NCBI GenBank assembly: GCA_032209605.1
Contig: JASFXZ010000003.1
Location: 6,202,807-6,266,806 of the forward strand
Reading direction: 5' to 3'
Source of the DNA: Mactromeris polynyma
Lineage: Eukaryota > Mollusca > Bivalvia > Venerida > Mactridae
DNA length: 64,000 nt
Part shown: piece by piece, positions 28,401-35,111 of the stretch
How the letters are laid out: each line of letters opens with the position of its first letter
How positions within the stretch are numbered: the first letter of the stretch is position 1
Program-made: the position numbers and the translations under genes
The notes under the pieces: model-generated
What the model saw: only the letters and a program-made list of their open reading frames with translations
What the model was told of the DNA's origin: nothing
Database searches by the model: none

Positions 28401-29783
28401 TATTACTTTGACCATCTTGTTTCCTCACTATTATGAAGTATGTGTGTATTATTGCAAAATAAATAAGAAAAATATGAATGATCGTCATTTACTTATTTCT
28501 CCTTGAACACATTTGATAGGTACGGCAAAGTTTTAGACATTGCCTTTTGATAGTACAACAGCTTCCATTTTTGTTTTGGGTGAATTTTCATCCTTTTCAG
28601 GCATGTATTTATTATTCATAAGCATCGACTTTTTAAAATATGTATCAATAATCGATCTATGGAAAAATACCAACGATACATCGATATCATTGCAATCAAT
28701 GACAGATCCAACCACATACCAATTGTATCTATTAAAACATACATTTACCTCTTGATTGGACTGCAGATTCAATACATGGCACTCAAACTGTGCCGTGGCC
28801 CCTTGGTTAACTTCAACAGTCGTCGATGTTGTCTGTACTTGAGTTTGGGCATTTACTAAAAACCAATACAATAATTAGCATTGCAAGACCAGACACAATT
28901 ATAATGGTTCCAAAGGTGTTCAATAATAATAGCGTAATATATTTCAAATGATTTATAGGCTGATTAAAAACACTTTTGGCCCTTCACCAGTATATAAATG
29001 CAGGTAAAGATTTTCAGCATTTTTTATCATTACTGCAAAAGTGTGAATCTACATTTAGCAATTAGACCAAAAACACTGATGTCTGACAGTTTTATTTAAA
29101 AAATTACTTTAATTTTAGAATTTATTCTCTAAATCTAAAACTTTTAAGGAATAAAACTCAGAATAACTTTTCTCAAAATACCTGATAGTTTAACATTGAA
29201 CTAATTCATTGTTGGTTCTGTGAAATGCCACAAATGAAAAATAAACTGAATGGTGGTAGATGCCCAAGCCTGCTTCTAACATATCATTGAACATTGATGC
29301 CTTGGAGAATACCCAAATAATTGTCTATTTTTTACAAGACTCATTATGTATACACGAGGAGGATTTGTGAAAAAGGAAATTATTTTATGAAAAATTCATA
29401 CACAGACAATAAAAACGGAAGCTAAAATGTACAATTAAAGCGGACACTTTCAACTTTAATATTTCAGTGATATGGTGGTAGGACTCAAAGCACTATGATG
29501 ATGTTGCGTGTTATTTTGGTTACTCAGGAAAATATAAAAAATATCCCTTAATGAAGAACCTGCCACACCTTTTGTAAATAAATAATTGATTTGACAACCA
29601 CATGTATCTAGTTTGTTGTTTTGTGACACCAAGGCTTTTTTCACACACTCAGAATAGTTTCCTATGTGTGTATGTTGCATGCCTACTGTGTTTGATTCTC
29701 CATTACTGATGAGAATTAAAAAACTTACCAACAGCAATAAATGCCACAGCAATAAATCCGTAAATTAATATTTGCGTAACCAT
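1..29783 (-). CDS. Gene A: multi-domain Ig/FN3/DB cell-surface receptor (IGDB-like), 3' end off the window
   Basis: Large spliced gene with 27 visible coding exons, from the ATG at 29781-29783 down to a partial exon at 1-50. Order: signal peptide, Ig1, DB1, FN3-1, DB2, FN3-2, DB3, FN3-3, linker, DB4, FN3-4, Ig2, Ig3, linker, DB5. All exons join in frame using the donors and acceptors listed in the module entries, and the visible coding length is an open frame. The DB module (Pfam DB, 12 cysteines, function unknown) together with Ig and FN3 is the known composition of the nematode IGDB proteins; this is a domain-level match, not proven orthology. The role is inferred to be extracellular adhesion or recognition. 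By comparison with gene B, the part off the left edge should encode two FN3 domains, a transmembrane helix and a tail. Gene B lies upstream on the same strand. No disabling mutation was seen in A. Confidence 0.85.
1517..1674. mobile_element. hAT-like MITE (CAGGGGTGTC ends), gene A
   Basis: Ends CAGGGGTGTCAATAAG and GTGACACCCTTG, with an inner inverted pair GGCGGGAGCC / GGCTCCCGCC. About 158 bp, just upstream of the first DB5 exon. An orthologous copy lies in gene B at 49375-49532. Confidence 0.6.
2220..3034. mobile_element. Long-ended MITE (CAGTG termini), gene A copy
   Basis: Inverted ends CAGTGCAAACTGCCGGTACC and, at the right, GGATACGACAGTTTACACTG, flanked by TA; about 815 bp. The same element at 50088-50947 in gene B occupies the matching intron position, so it predates the duplication. 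TA target and CAGT ends are pogo/Tc1-like. Confidence 0.65.
3132..3191 (-). CDS. Gene A linker exon before DB5
   Basis: A 60-base phase 1-1 exon reading NIFPGTGLPPSVAPKEGKVR, rich in proline and glycine. Acceptor TATTTTCAG, donor GTATAA. B has the same exon with F to Y and A to P changes. Likely a flexible spacer. Confidence 0.65.
3498..3896. repeat. Insertion specific to gene A, rich in GTAGGG words
   Basis: Gene B joins directly from TACTTATA to CAGCC(T/G)GTTAAC at 51361-51375, while A has about 400 extra bases here. The inserted part repeats AAAAGTAGGG and GTAGGGA many times (3625-3895). Type unknown; it shares the TAGGG habit with the 6955 element. Confidence 0.55.
4095..4388 (-). CDS. 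Gene A Ig3 domain, single exon
   Basis: A 294-base phase 1-1 exon; about residues 1031-1128. LDTDIECVFTGHPDIVTWTK contains the Cys and Trp, and IVSDDFGSYTCNATNKYGSN the F-strand Cys and a typical Ig G-strand lead. There are NxT glycosylation sites at NTT and NAT. The donor in A is GTAATT, weaker than the GTAAGT in gene B. Confidence 0.87.
4860..5111 (-). CDS. Gene A Ig2 domain, single exon
   Basis: A 252-base phase 1-1 exon; about residues 947-1030. DDVQLECWAVGAELASVKWV gives the B-strand Cys and C-strand Trp, and KVSKQDHGLYSCIVTF the D-x-G-x-Y-x-C F-strand motif, as in I-set/C2 Ig domains. The donor is GTGTAAGT at the exon end; the GTAAGT was taken as the border because it keeps phase. B reads CSAVG where A reads CWAVG. 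Confidence 0.85.
5197..5374. mobile_element. CAGTAAAACCTC MITE in gene A
   Basis: About 178 bp. The ends CAGTAAAACCTCAATAAT and GAGGTTTTACTG are inverted repeats flanked by TA; a second inverted pair GACCACC / GGTGGTC lies inside. It is one of the commonest repeats in the window; the CAGT start and TA target are pogo-like. The copy in gene B is at 52616-52769. Confidence 0.65.
6135..6861 (-). CDS. Gene A FN3-4 domain in two exons
   Basis: Exons 6704-6861 and 6135-6267; outer phase 1, inner phase 0. About residues 850-946. IPSAPQSLKAAAITSTSIQM with KWKAP is a standard FN3 start; NCDDGCSYVAMLW carries two extra cysteines that may bond to each other. After the intron, YTFPDLDPETQYRVSVTASN and KYGTSLPSP complete the domain. 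The first donor is GTGTTA, a weak match; B has GTGTTT at the same place. Confidence 0.82.
6955..7468. mobile_element. MITE with CAGGCTTTC / GAAAGCCTG ends, gene A
   Basis: About 514 bp in the intron between DB4 and FN3-4. CAGGCTTTCAGACAG at the left, CTGCTGGAAAGCCTG at the right. The interior repeats the words TTAGGG and TTTTAGGA. The orthologous copy in B is at 54390-54904; a third copy starts at 41130. Confidence 0.6.
7571..9019 (-). CDS. Gene A DB4 module in two exons
   Basis: Exons 8903-9019 and 7571-7726, phase 1 throughout; about residues 759-849. The halves start DCCANSSNTTVCQKGC and DGRDHTECCTRYHNFPEVC, six cysteines each; the first half is the shortest of all. The donor of the first half is unusual: A has four extra bases compared with B, so the in-frame donor becomes GTTGGT instead of B's GTATAA. 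Using the downstream GTATAA in A would add 4 bases and shift the frame. Confidence 0.78.
9620..9676 (-). CDS. Gene A linker exon before DB4
   Basis: A 57-base phase 1-1 exon reading VPINGTHERNWLMLWSSKQ, with an N-glycosylation-type NGT. Acceptor ATTTCAG, donor GTATGC. It is also present in gene B, where it reads NGTHGRNWLMLWKSKQ. It is supported by conservation in both copies and by symmetric phase, but its fold is unknown. Confidence 0.65.
10490..10653. mobile_element. CAGTAAAACCTC MITE beside FN3-3, gene A
   Basis: Same family: GGTAAAACCTCACGTAAAGACC to GTGGTCTTATTATTGAGGTT. It ends only about 18 bases from the exon at 10671, in the donor-side intron. The B orthologue is at 58090-58270. 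Confidence 0.6.
10671..11434 (-). CDS. Gene A FN3-3 domain in two exons
   Basis: Exons 11292-11434 and 10671-10806; outer phase 1, inner phase 0. About residues 647-739. KPRVPLEVTVKALDVYSITI and DWLSPNGPNVTKYIVQSS form the first half; FAAVKDLKPDTIYYFRVLSV and NNDGQSLPS the second. This is the clearest FN3 in the gene. Confidence 0.85.
11505..11862. mobile_element. Nested MITE: diverged CAGTAAAACCTC element holding a smaller palindrome, gene A
   Basis: The outer element runs from CAGCAAGACTTCAAAAATAA to GATGGTCTATAAGTGAGG. Inside, 11691-11776 is a near-perfect inverted repeat (CTAGAGTTCTCTCCCTTTGC and its inverse). The same nest in gene B is at 59053-59409. Confidence 0.55.
12600..14321 (-). 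CDS. Gene A DB3 module in two exons
   Basis: Exons 14178-14321 and 12600-12755, phase 1 throughout; about residues 547-646. The halves start VCCSEQGVSSECLNLC and DGRNHTDCCKREGISDSC, each with six cysteines. Gene B differs here at CCKREGIS/CCMREGIP and PSAEFLAC/PGTEFLTC. The 1.4-kb intron contains a stretch (about 13120-13875) missing from the matching intron of gene B. Confidence 0.82.
15164..15398. mobile_element. MITE with TGACGTCACTTA ends, gene A
   Basis: Inverted ends GAGCGCCACTGTACAATTCC and, at the right, AGAGGTTGTAAATCCCATAG with GCAGCGCTC; inside are AAGTGACGTTATTTC and GAAATGACGTCACTT. B copy about 61853-62087; relatives at about 19390-19610 and 43352-43590. Confidence 0.6.
15440..16615 (-). 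CDS. Gene A FN3-2 domain in two exons
   Basis: Exons 16455-16615 and 15440-15611; outer phase 1, inner phase 0. About residues 436-546. ILPYPPNNTHIEDESVTSDS, then AVIAW and WFVVSWKLRYSD, give the B and C strands; after the intron, YQITNLKPATVYNVIVSTVN is a textbook FN3 E-F-G segment. A serine-rich tail (SSDIQTPFNETG) links it to DB3. The intron holds a tRNA-related SINE at about 16105-16325. Confidence 0.82.
16105..16325 (+). repeat. tRNA-related SINE, gene A copy
   Basis: Contains an A-box-like GATGAAGTGGTTATG and a B-box-like GGTTTTGAATCCCACC about 55 bases apart, followed by a non-tRNA body, as in tRNA-derived SINEs. On the strand opposite to the host gene. The orthologous copy in B is at 62787-63006. 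No intact tRNA fold, so it is not a tRNA gene. Confidence 0.55.
17091..17823 (-). CDS. Gene A DB2 module in two exons
   Basis: Exons 17689-17823 and 17091-17240, phase 1 throughout; about residues 341-435. The first half starts DCCKRTNVSAECQSYC, the second GYGNHTPCCERVQVPENC. Six cysteines in each half. The second half begins GYGNH where most others read DG(R/K)NH, so the G-x-[ND]-H signature is kept. The end of the same exon in gene B is visible at 63977-64000. Confidence 0.8.
17895..18307. mobile_element. MITE with ACAAAACCTGTATTAGTGAC ends
   Basis: About 413 bp; inverted ends GCCACGACAAAACCTGTATT and GTCACTAATACAGGTTTTATC. A single end of the same family lies at about 34899-34930. Confidence 0.6.
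18369..18503. repeat. Palindromic MITE with 39-bp arms
   Basis: About 135 bp. The arms TAATAGGTTTGTGACGTGGA with ATGAGAAAGTTTATCAGGC are repeated inverted at the right end with one or two mismatches. A short GC-rich middle (GCCGAAGGCGAACCCGAAG) separates them. It would form a strong hairpin. Confidence 0.65.
19118..21717 (-). CDS. Gene A FN3-1 domain in two exons
   Basis: Exons 21569-21717 and 19118-19256; outer phase 1, inner phase 0. About residues 245-340. It starts PSQPTAVSAINLGKEILVSW, with the A/B-strand proline and tryptophan of FN3, then GYKVQYRK (C strand). After the intron, YTAVLGGLELNTICEVRVVA carries the E-F strand pattern LxxLxxxTxYxVxV, with Cys at the usual Tyr position. The 2.3-kb inner intron contains the degenerate Tc1/mariner element at 19875-21316 in the opposite orientation. 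Confidence 0.78.
19390..19610. mobile_element. MITE of the TGACGTCACTTA family, degraded
   Basis: Contains AAATGAGGTCATTTC, the AATATATTAACTTC middle and ATGACATCACTTAAAGAAGAG then GTTGGAAATCGTACAGCGG. Ends approximate. Confidence 0.45.
19875..21316 (+). mobile_element. Degenerate Tc1/mariner element
   Basis: About 1.44 kb, inside the inner intron of FN3-1 of gene A. The ends are inverted copies of AGAAACTTCCG, each flanked by TA (19873-19874 and 21317-21318), the target duplication typical of this superfamily. It encloses a broken transposase gene on the plus strand, opposite to the host gene. Gene B's matching intron lies outside the window, so its age relative to the duplication cannot be read. 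Confidence 0.8.
20157..21087 (+). pseudogene. Tc1/mariner transposase pseudogene
   Basis: Starts MPRIPNKLHKRVIGM, then a frameshift leads into DPGMSTEDV...VVRNLRARFR, a paired-type DNA-binding region with the GHTNDVPRCARPRVI joint typical of Tc1. It reads to a stop at 20585-20587, resumes in frame as RWNTVLFLNESRF, continues GSVTVWAAIAHGY and FHDNATSYTARDTV, and after another frame change ends SPDLNPIEHVWDVLDRR. The first catalytic Asp (normally DES) is Asn in LNES; the second (HDNA) and the PNPIE-like region remain. Two frame changes, a stop and the lost catalytic residue mean it is inactive. Confidence 0.85.
22360..23539 (-). CDS. Gene A DB1: 12-cysteine DB module in two exons
   Basis: Exons 23399-23539 (141 bases) and 22360-22515 (156 bases), all borders phase 1; about residues 146-244. 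The first half starts DCCKREGVHECALPLC, the second DGRNHLGCCMRSGMSDLC. Each half has six cysteines in the order CC, C, C, C, C, giving the 12 expected for the DB family, presumably all in disulphides. The donor after the second half is GTGAGTT following CAGT, which gives a Phe codon across the junction into FN3-1. The biochemical function of DB modules is unknown. Confidence 0.8.
22777..23201. mobile_element. hAT-type MITE with 8-bp target duplication
   Basis: Terminal inverted repeats TAGGGCTGTCATTG at both ends (followed by GATTatCAA on the left and, inverted, by ATTCAAATATT on the right). It is flanked on both sides by GATGCTGG, an exact 8-bp duplication, which is the hAT signature. About 425 bp, no coding capacity, in the intron between the two DB1 exons of gene A. 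Confidence 0.8.
24163..24408. mobile_element. GGGC-TTATTCACAAAC MITE, degraded
   Basis: Same family as 37982: GGGGGCTTATTCACAAACAT and, at the right, GTCTTAGTCTGAGTTTCAGTC. The right end stops about 6 bases from the donor side of the 24415 linker exon. Confidence 0.6.
24415..24456 (-). CDS. Gene A short linker exon between Ig1 and DB1
   Basis: A 42-base phase 1-1 exon reading GLPPKEPAPHFHVT, proline-rich and with no cysteine. It has a TTCTAG acceptor and a GTAAGTG donor. A phase-symmetric exon of this size could be skipped without shifting the frame. It parallels two other linker exons in the gene, before DB4 and before DB5, each also placed just ahead of a DB module. Confidence 0.65.
25357..28855 (-). 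CDS. Gene A Ig1: V-like immunoglobulin domain in three exons
   Basis: Exons 28749-28855, 26455-26557 and 25357-25485; phases 1-0, 0-1, 1-1. About residues 19-131. The first exon holds the B-strand cysteine (AQFECHVL), the second the core tryptophan (VVWHFVDHN), the third the F-strand motif DSSDMGTYQCYV. The spacing between cysteines is long, as in V-type Ig. The third exon starts after TTTACTTTATTCAG (acceptor at 25486-25487); this start was chosen because only it keeps phase, whereas upstream AGs at about 25.5 kb do not. This is the only Ig in the protein split by introns; Ig2 and Ig3 are single exons. The counterpart in gene B would lie beyond 64000. Confidence 0.75.
25790..26165 (-). repeat. 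tRNA-related SINE on the minus strand
   Basis: On the minus strand: ATGGTGGAGTGGTTATAACT (A box) and, 30 bases later, TTGGTCCGAATCCCTCAC (B box), resembling a Ser/Leu-type tRNA head without the complete fold, followed by a tail of unknown origin down to about 25790. The head is clear; the 3' border is a guess. Confidence 0.5.
26176..26347. mobile_element. CAGTAAAACCTC MITE
   Basis: Same family: starts ACAAAACCTCATTTAAAGACC and ends GGTCTTATTATTGAGG then TTTTACTG. Lies in the Ig1 intron of gene A, about 100 bases below the exon at 26455. Confidence 0.6.
26709..26892. mobile_element. CAGTAACACCTC MITE
   Basis: Same family: CAGTAACACCTCACTTATAAG to GTGGTCTTATTTTTGAGG plus TTTTACAG. It lies about 360 bases from the copy at 26176, with an Ig1 exon between them. 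Confidence 0.6.
28266..28706. mobile_element. hAT-like MITE related to the one at 22777
   Basis: Ends read GAGCTGTCAATGATT on the left and AATCAATGACAGA on the right, inverted copies related to the 22777 element, and both have TATCGAT-rich interiors. It lies 40 bases from the donor side of the first Ig1 exon. The target duplication is not clear. Confidence 0.55.
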
Positions 29784-29815
29784 GGTTAATGTCCTCAGAG
29801 CGTCATCTTTGAAAT
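29729..29815 (-). CDS. Gene A first coding exon: start codon and signal peptide
   Basis: Coding part 29729-29783, 18 codons plus one base. The ATG sits in an ACCATGG context. The peptide starts MVTQILIYGFIAVAFIAV, a hydrophobic signal peptide. An earlier ATG in the same exon (near 29804) opens a frame that stops at once (ATG ACG CTC TGA), a minimal upstream ORF. The stretch before the exon (TTTGTAATTTCAG at 29816 and above) looks like a splice acceptor, so a non-coding 5' exon probably lies further upstream. The donor is GTAAGT, phase 1. The next exon completes the codon as Val and continues NAQTQVQ, placing signal cleavage near that joint. A longer unspliced frame that begins inside this exon is rejected because it has no ATG. 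Confidence 0.75.
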
Positions 29816-32209
29816 CTGAAATTACAAATAACATTTAAATGTGTAGTATATGCATAACTATTGTCATAGCAACCAAGTATTCTCTTATTTTATCTCATCT
29901 CCAGTAGTTAAGATATTCAGCCATGGAAACAAGACTATATTAAATATACTTAATAGACATGTTACCAGTATGGTTGTCTTCATTGTAAATGTTGCATGTA
30001 CTGACAAATTACATGATGGAAAATTCAGTAATACATCTCTGTCACAGATGCAGTTAGTTAATGATTTACAATGTCGCATGATGATATACTTTCTCAAAAG
30101 TCAAAACCACAAAATGGAAAACAAGAAAATACAAACAACGATGTTGATGTATTAGCAATTATACATTAACTGTAAATTAACAGGTCTCAAAATATCACTC
30201 AGCTAATAATAGCAAAAAGATCACATGTTAGTACTGATTTGAACGTGGAGTAAACTTAACGCTACACATCATTCAAATATAGACAGAGGTGTCAATAAGA
30301 GCCAGGAGCCGTTCAAATTACCTGGTAACTTAATTACTACTTTTCTTGTATGATCACTAACATATAGGCAGGGGTGTCAATAAGAGCCAGGAGCCGGTCG
30401 AATTACCCAGTTTCTTAATCATCATCACCCGGCTTCATTTCTTGTATGATCACCTACATATTGGCAGGGGTATCAATATAAGCTGGTAGAATGACCAAGT
30501 AACTTAAGCATCATCACCCGGCTACTTTTCCTGTATGGGTGATCATAATTAAGTGTAATACCCCCCCCCCCCAAGACCCCCACCTACTTTTAATGGATTT
30601 CCCTGCTAATTCATAAATTAGCGACACCCCTGTGTAGGTAGTTGAAAAATGAGTTAGACTCAAACATAAAGAAATTACAGACGTTGCCAAATATAGCCAG
30701 CCTATATCACACATACAAACATATCTTTTGTTGCTTATTGTTATAATTCTCTCTTTTTTAACAGTCATATGAAGTTTAACAGGCATGTCAAGCAGTCTTA
30801 GGCAAACTTTGTAATAACAGGTAATATCCATAAAGGATATATTAAAAACAGGTAATTTCCATAAAGGATATATTAAATACAAATAGTATTGTTTTGTACT
30901 AGTGCAATGGTCTATAACTGAAATGCTTAAACCATCATTTACCAACAATTATATGTATCTTTGAAATTATTTATATACCTCATTATGTCTCATTTCTTGA
31001 AAAGCGTGAAATTAAATTACTTGAATTGAACCAACACTGACAAGATGAACATCCTAGTATGTGACTGTGCCTGAGAAAATGGGGCCAAATGAGCAAAATA
31101 GATTTTTTGAGTTTTTTGCATATTTTCAAAGTAGAATATGTTATATGCATACCAACAAAATTTGGGCGTTCAATATTTATCCTTTCTTGGTAAAAAAAGT
31201 TGTTTGTAACAAAGGGGCGAGAGCTATATATAACAACGCTAAAACCTGTTTAAATATTGTTTTCACATGTAACAATATAAACTTCCTGACTAACATGAAC
31301 TTAATCATATTTAAGTATATTGTACCCATCTTAACAACATACATCAATAAGACTACAAATCACATTAAAAATAGCAAACAAATATGGTTGCTATGGTTAC
31401 AAGAAATCAGAAATAAGGATAGAAACATTGGTTTTGATTGAAAATTTATAACCGTAACATTTGACAAACACTACAGTCACTATAAATTTTTTTCAAACAA
31501 AATAAATAAATAACGCATACTTGGAACTGTTTCAATTACTTGTTGATAAGCATATAAAATGGTACTACATGTACATAAAAACTGTATATTCAGTCAATAG
31601 ATTTAAATATTTGATCTTATACCACGTAACACCCCATGCAGTTTTTTTATATTATACAAATCCAATATCCATGTACAGGTTCAAATTGGCAACTCAAAAT
31701 CATATTTATTAAAAATATCAAAACAATTCAACACATATGTCCAGTAATGTTTAATCCTCACACAGGATAAGAGAAAACACACCTGATTTAGATATGAAAG
31801 ATTGCATAATGTTCATGTGAATTATGATAGGTTTATTACTTGCATTTATTTATATGACAATTAAGCATTATGTTTCATTGTACATTATAAATTTACATAA
31901 TATCAATATGCTAAAACTTTTCTGTTGATAACAAGAGCATTGGAACAGTGCATGACATTAGCTTAAAATTAAGTGTGCTAAAACGTAAATAATACAGACA
32001 TGCATACAATTGCAAATCACAACTAATTTGATCAATTTATGATGCAAATAATGAAATTGCATAAAATTTTAAAAATTCCTAAACTGATCAAACAAATAAA
32101 CATTTCAACAATACATTTACATGTATAACACTTCAATGTTCTTGTATTGCCACTACAATGGACTAGGTTGCTAATAATTTCATTTCAATAAGTGACTGTG
32201 AGAACATTA
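29816..32209. other. Upstream flank of gene A, no gene recognised
   Basis: Should hold the promoter and any non-coding 5' exon of gene A (minus strand). Frames of 100-144 codons occur (30514-30948 minus, 31061-31441 plus) but show no recognisable domain, and the first overlaps a C-run inside a transposon. There is a hAT-like cluster at 30284-30632 and a short direct duplication at about 30820-30875. No TATA box or clear promoter could be called. Confidence 0.4.
30284..30632. mobile_element. Cluster of hAT-like MITE pieces in tandem
   Basis: The left end (GGTGTCAATAAGAGCCAGGAGCC) occurs three times about 85-100 bases apart, each followed by the ACTTAA...CATC...CTTGTATGATCA body, and a single right end (GCGACACCCCTG) closes the cluster. 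A run of C lies inside. Related to 1517-1674. Confidence 0.6.
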
Positions 32210-32864
32210 GGCCGATATTAAAAATATGTTTGTTTCCCCTCCCGCGACCCTAGCCCACCAGCATAGGGTATTTGAATGTACCATATAAGTAATAATAAAC
32301 AACCAGGATTCGCACTATGGTATATTTTAATGTGTACTTATCAGTATGGCAGTCATACAGCAACTCATGACAAAGAGGCATGCATTTACATTTTATACAA
32401 GCACTATATGATATATAAACATGATGATAATACAAGAGAGACAACTCTAGAAACTTTCACTTGGTATTTAGATTTCGAGTGTTAACTAATAATATAACAG
32501 TAGGGTAGAACAATAGGGCAGATTTTTTTTCCATCATTTTTATGCACCAGCTTAAAATGTGTTCTGTATAGATTTAACATCTTAATATATTTATCTTCAT
32601 TAGGGCAAGTAAAAATATGATACTTGTAGCTAAAATCTATTTATCCTTATTTCATAGATTTATTGATGATGTTGCTACTCAACTGACTGGTACCAGCCAT
32701 TCCAGTTTTTCGTACCCAATAGCCATTGTAGTGCGGTAATATTTATACCCGGCAATTTTAGCGAAAAAAATATTTTTTTTGCTAACTCAATAAAATATTT
32801 ACGGTAGGGGTAATTTTCAACGGTCGGTCGTGGGAGTGGAAACAAACAATATTTATTATTGGCC
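32210..32864. mobile_element. PIF/Harbinger-like MITE
   Basis: About 655 bp with inverted ends of roughly 40 bases: GGCCGATATT...GTTTGTTTCCCCTCCCGCGACC on the left, the imperfect inverse on the right ending TTATTGGCC. It is flanked by TTA on both sides, the 3-bp target duplication of PIF/Harbinger. No transposase. Confidence 0.65.
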
Positions 32865-33220
32865 TTACATCAACAGAGATTGCTTTCTTTTTTGACTGCT
32901 ATTGTTAAGTTTGCTGCTCTGAGGAGGAATCTCAGACATTTGTCTTGGAGCAGTTGGTTTTGGGCAGCATAAGTCTTTAGCACTTGGCGTGGAACAGTAA
33001 CCTCGGATATGCTCATACAGATTACACTGCCTCTGTGGATTTACATAATAAATATGAAAGCCATGGGCCATATGGTTCGGGACAAGATGAGTTTAAAAGT
33101 TTTCAGATGTCCCTATAAAGGACTGTAGAAAACATTTGACAACCCTCAGGGCGGAGCCAGTTTATACCTCAGCTGCATGATTTGAACACTCACTTAACAA
33201 TGTTACATACTAAATGCTCA

Positions 33221-33508
33221 GGGCCTAATGGTTCTGGACAAGATGATTTTTAAAGTTTTCAATTTAAAATGTATTTTCAGTTCCCGTGACCTACTTATGC
33301 TACAGACCGTAACCATTTGAACAAGTTTGAAATAGGACCATCCTAGGAACGTTCCTGTGAAGATTGGTCAAGATTGACAAAGCTGTTTAGGAGGTCATGT
33401 CTTTGAATTAAATTTTAACAGACTGACGTACGGACGAATGCACGCACACACGACAGACAATTCGCCATGACATAAGCTCTCTGGCCTTCGTCCAGTAAAG
33501 CTAAAAAA
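33221..33508. repeat. Bivalve-type dispersed repeat with GACGGACG tail
   Basis: GGCCTAATGGTTCTGGACAA..., AGGAACGTTCCTGTGAAGATT and a tail GACTGACGTACGGACGAATG ending with CTGGCCTTCGTCCAG. Degenerate relatives upstream at about 33060-33200. No coding. Confidence 0.5.
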
Positions 33509-34953
33509 TACCATGCAACTCGCATGTAGACCCAGTAAATGTCCATACATAAGCATTCTGACAAAGTTTCATTAAAATTCAGCAAAAATTGCGACTCGAG
33601 TGCTAATAAGCCATAGTTGAGGAAGACAGTTGACGGACAAACATCTCAACAGATCTACCTCAGCCTGAGTTATATATATAACAAAACTTTGACAACAGCA
33701 ACTGTTTATCATTTATTGTGGAAAAAATACAGATGATATCTTACTGACAGATAAATGAACAAAGTATGATCAAATTATACAAGTACAATACAATGTTAAT
33801 ACCCTGTAACTGCACTAAGCAATTCACGAGCAGTCTGTACAATTACTTATTTATTCTGTGTCCTTGCAGTAATACATGTACAGTCAGTACAAAAACAAAC
33901 ACAGATGAAATACAAATCTCACTTATTCTTCTTCTTTATCAGGAGAAGAAAATTGGCGATTACTTAACCAAAATATAATCACCTTTGAAAGAACACCACA
34001 AGAAATTTTCATCAATATAAATTCAAATTATTGAATTACAAAGGTTCAAACATAATGACCATTTTCTGTCCAAAAATATTTAAAAATGTGTTTCTGTCAG
34101 TACTGATGCGGTATGTATTGTTAAGTTCTGTTGACCAAAACCAGCTACAACTGTAGGTAAACATTTTATGGTTGTCCAACTTTTCCCTCTGACAATATCC
34201 TCACTGCAAAAGCTATGATATATTAATGATATGTTATACTTTCTTACGCTTATGTTGTAAAGGCAGACAATTGCACAATGGAATGTATTGGAGAAGTTTA
34301 ACTGTGACAAACCTTTCACACATATGAAATATACAGTAACGCCAAACAGATATGTGTTCGCTTTATGACAAAGGAAGGAATTGTACACACAAAAATACTA
34401 GAAATAAATGACCACAAAGGTTATTTATTGTTAGCATTCTTATAAGAATAATTCAACAATAAAGTTGGATCTTTTGAGATTCAACATTAATAGAAACAAT
34501 ATAAATTATATGAGCGTGGCTATGAAAATCTGTATTAGAGACGTTAGTTCTGATGTCGAGTATTTCCCAATCAAAGTTTTGAGGTCAGAAACTAAGCGGT
34601 TTGTACGAAGATGTTTCGGAGGCTTAATTGTGATATATAGAAACAAATGAACGAGGAAATGTTTATAAGTATTGAATAATATGTTTTTTTTCCATTTGAA
34701 GAGCATATGATTTTTTAAGAATTATGTACATTCTGATGTGATGTCGTCATTTTGTATCTTACTTTTGCATCTAGTTCTTAATATTGGAATTGCTATAAAA
34801 TAAAAAAGTCGATGTACGATTTTCATAATTATGGTATGAAAAGAAAGTTGAAAGATATATCTGTTGCAATATGTTAAAACCTGAAAATATAATTTTTGGT
34901 CACTAATACAGGTTTCGTCGTGGCGCTGCTCATATAATATATTGCATAAAAAA

Positions 34954-35111
34954 TCTGAGTATTCTTGATTTTCACAAATATGTAAATATTTATAGTAAAG
35001 AAAGAACATTTCTAACCACCTGACATAAAATTTCTGAGTATTCTTGATTTGCACAAATATGTAAATATTTATAGTAAAGAAAGAACATTTCTAACCACCT
35101 GACATAAAATT
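34954..35111. repeat. 79-bp tandem duplication
   Basis: Two copies of a 79-base unit starting TCTGAGTATTCTTGATTTTC, with a single visible difference (TTTCAC / TTGCAC). Intergenic. Probably a recent slippage or repair duplication. Confidence 0.85.

Noticed and set aside
29456..29752. 98-codon minus frame beginning with a signal-peptide-like stretch
   Set aside because: It begins at a TTG inside the first exon of gene A in another frame and runs through the intron; the true ATG exon with good splice sites and phase continuity explains the region.
30514..30948. 144-codon minus frame
   Set aside because: It covers a C-run and hAT-like MITE pieces, with no recognisable domain; chance open frame.
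31061..31441. 126-codon plus frame
   Set aside because: Asn/Ile/Lys-rich composition typical of AT-rich non-coding DNA and no recognisable motif.
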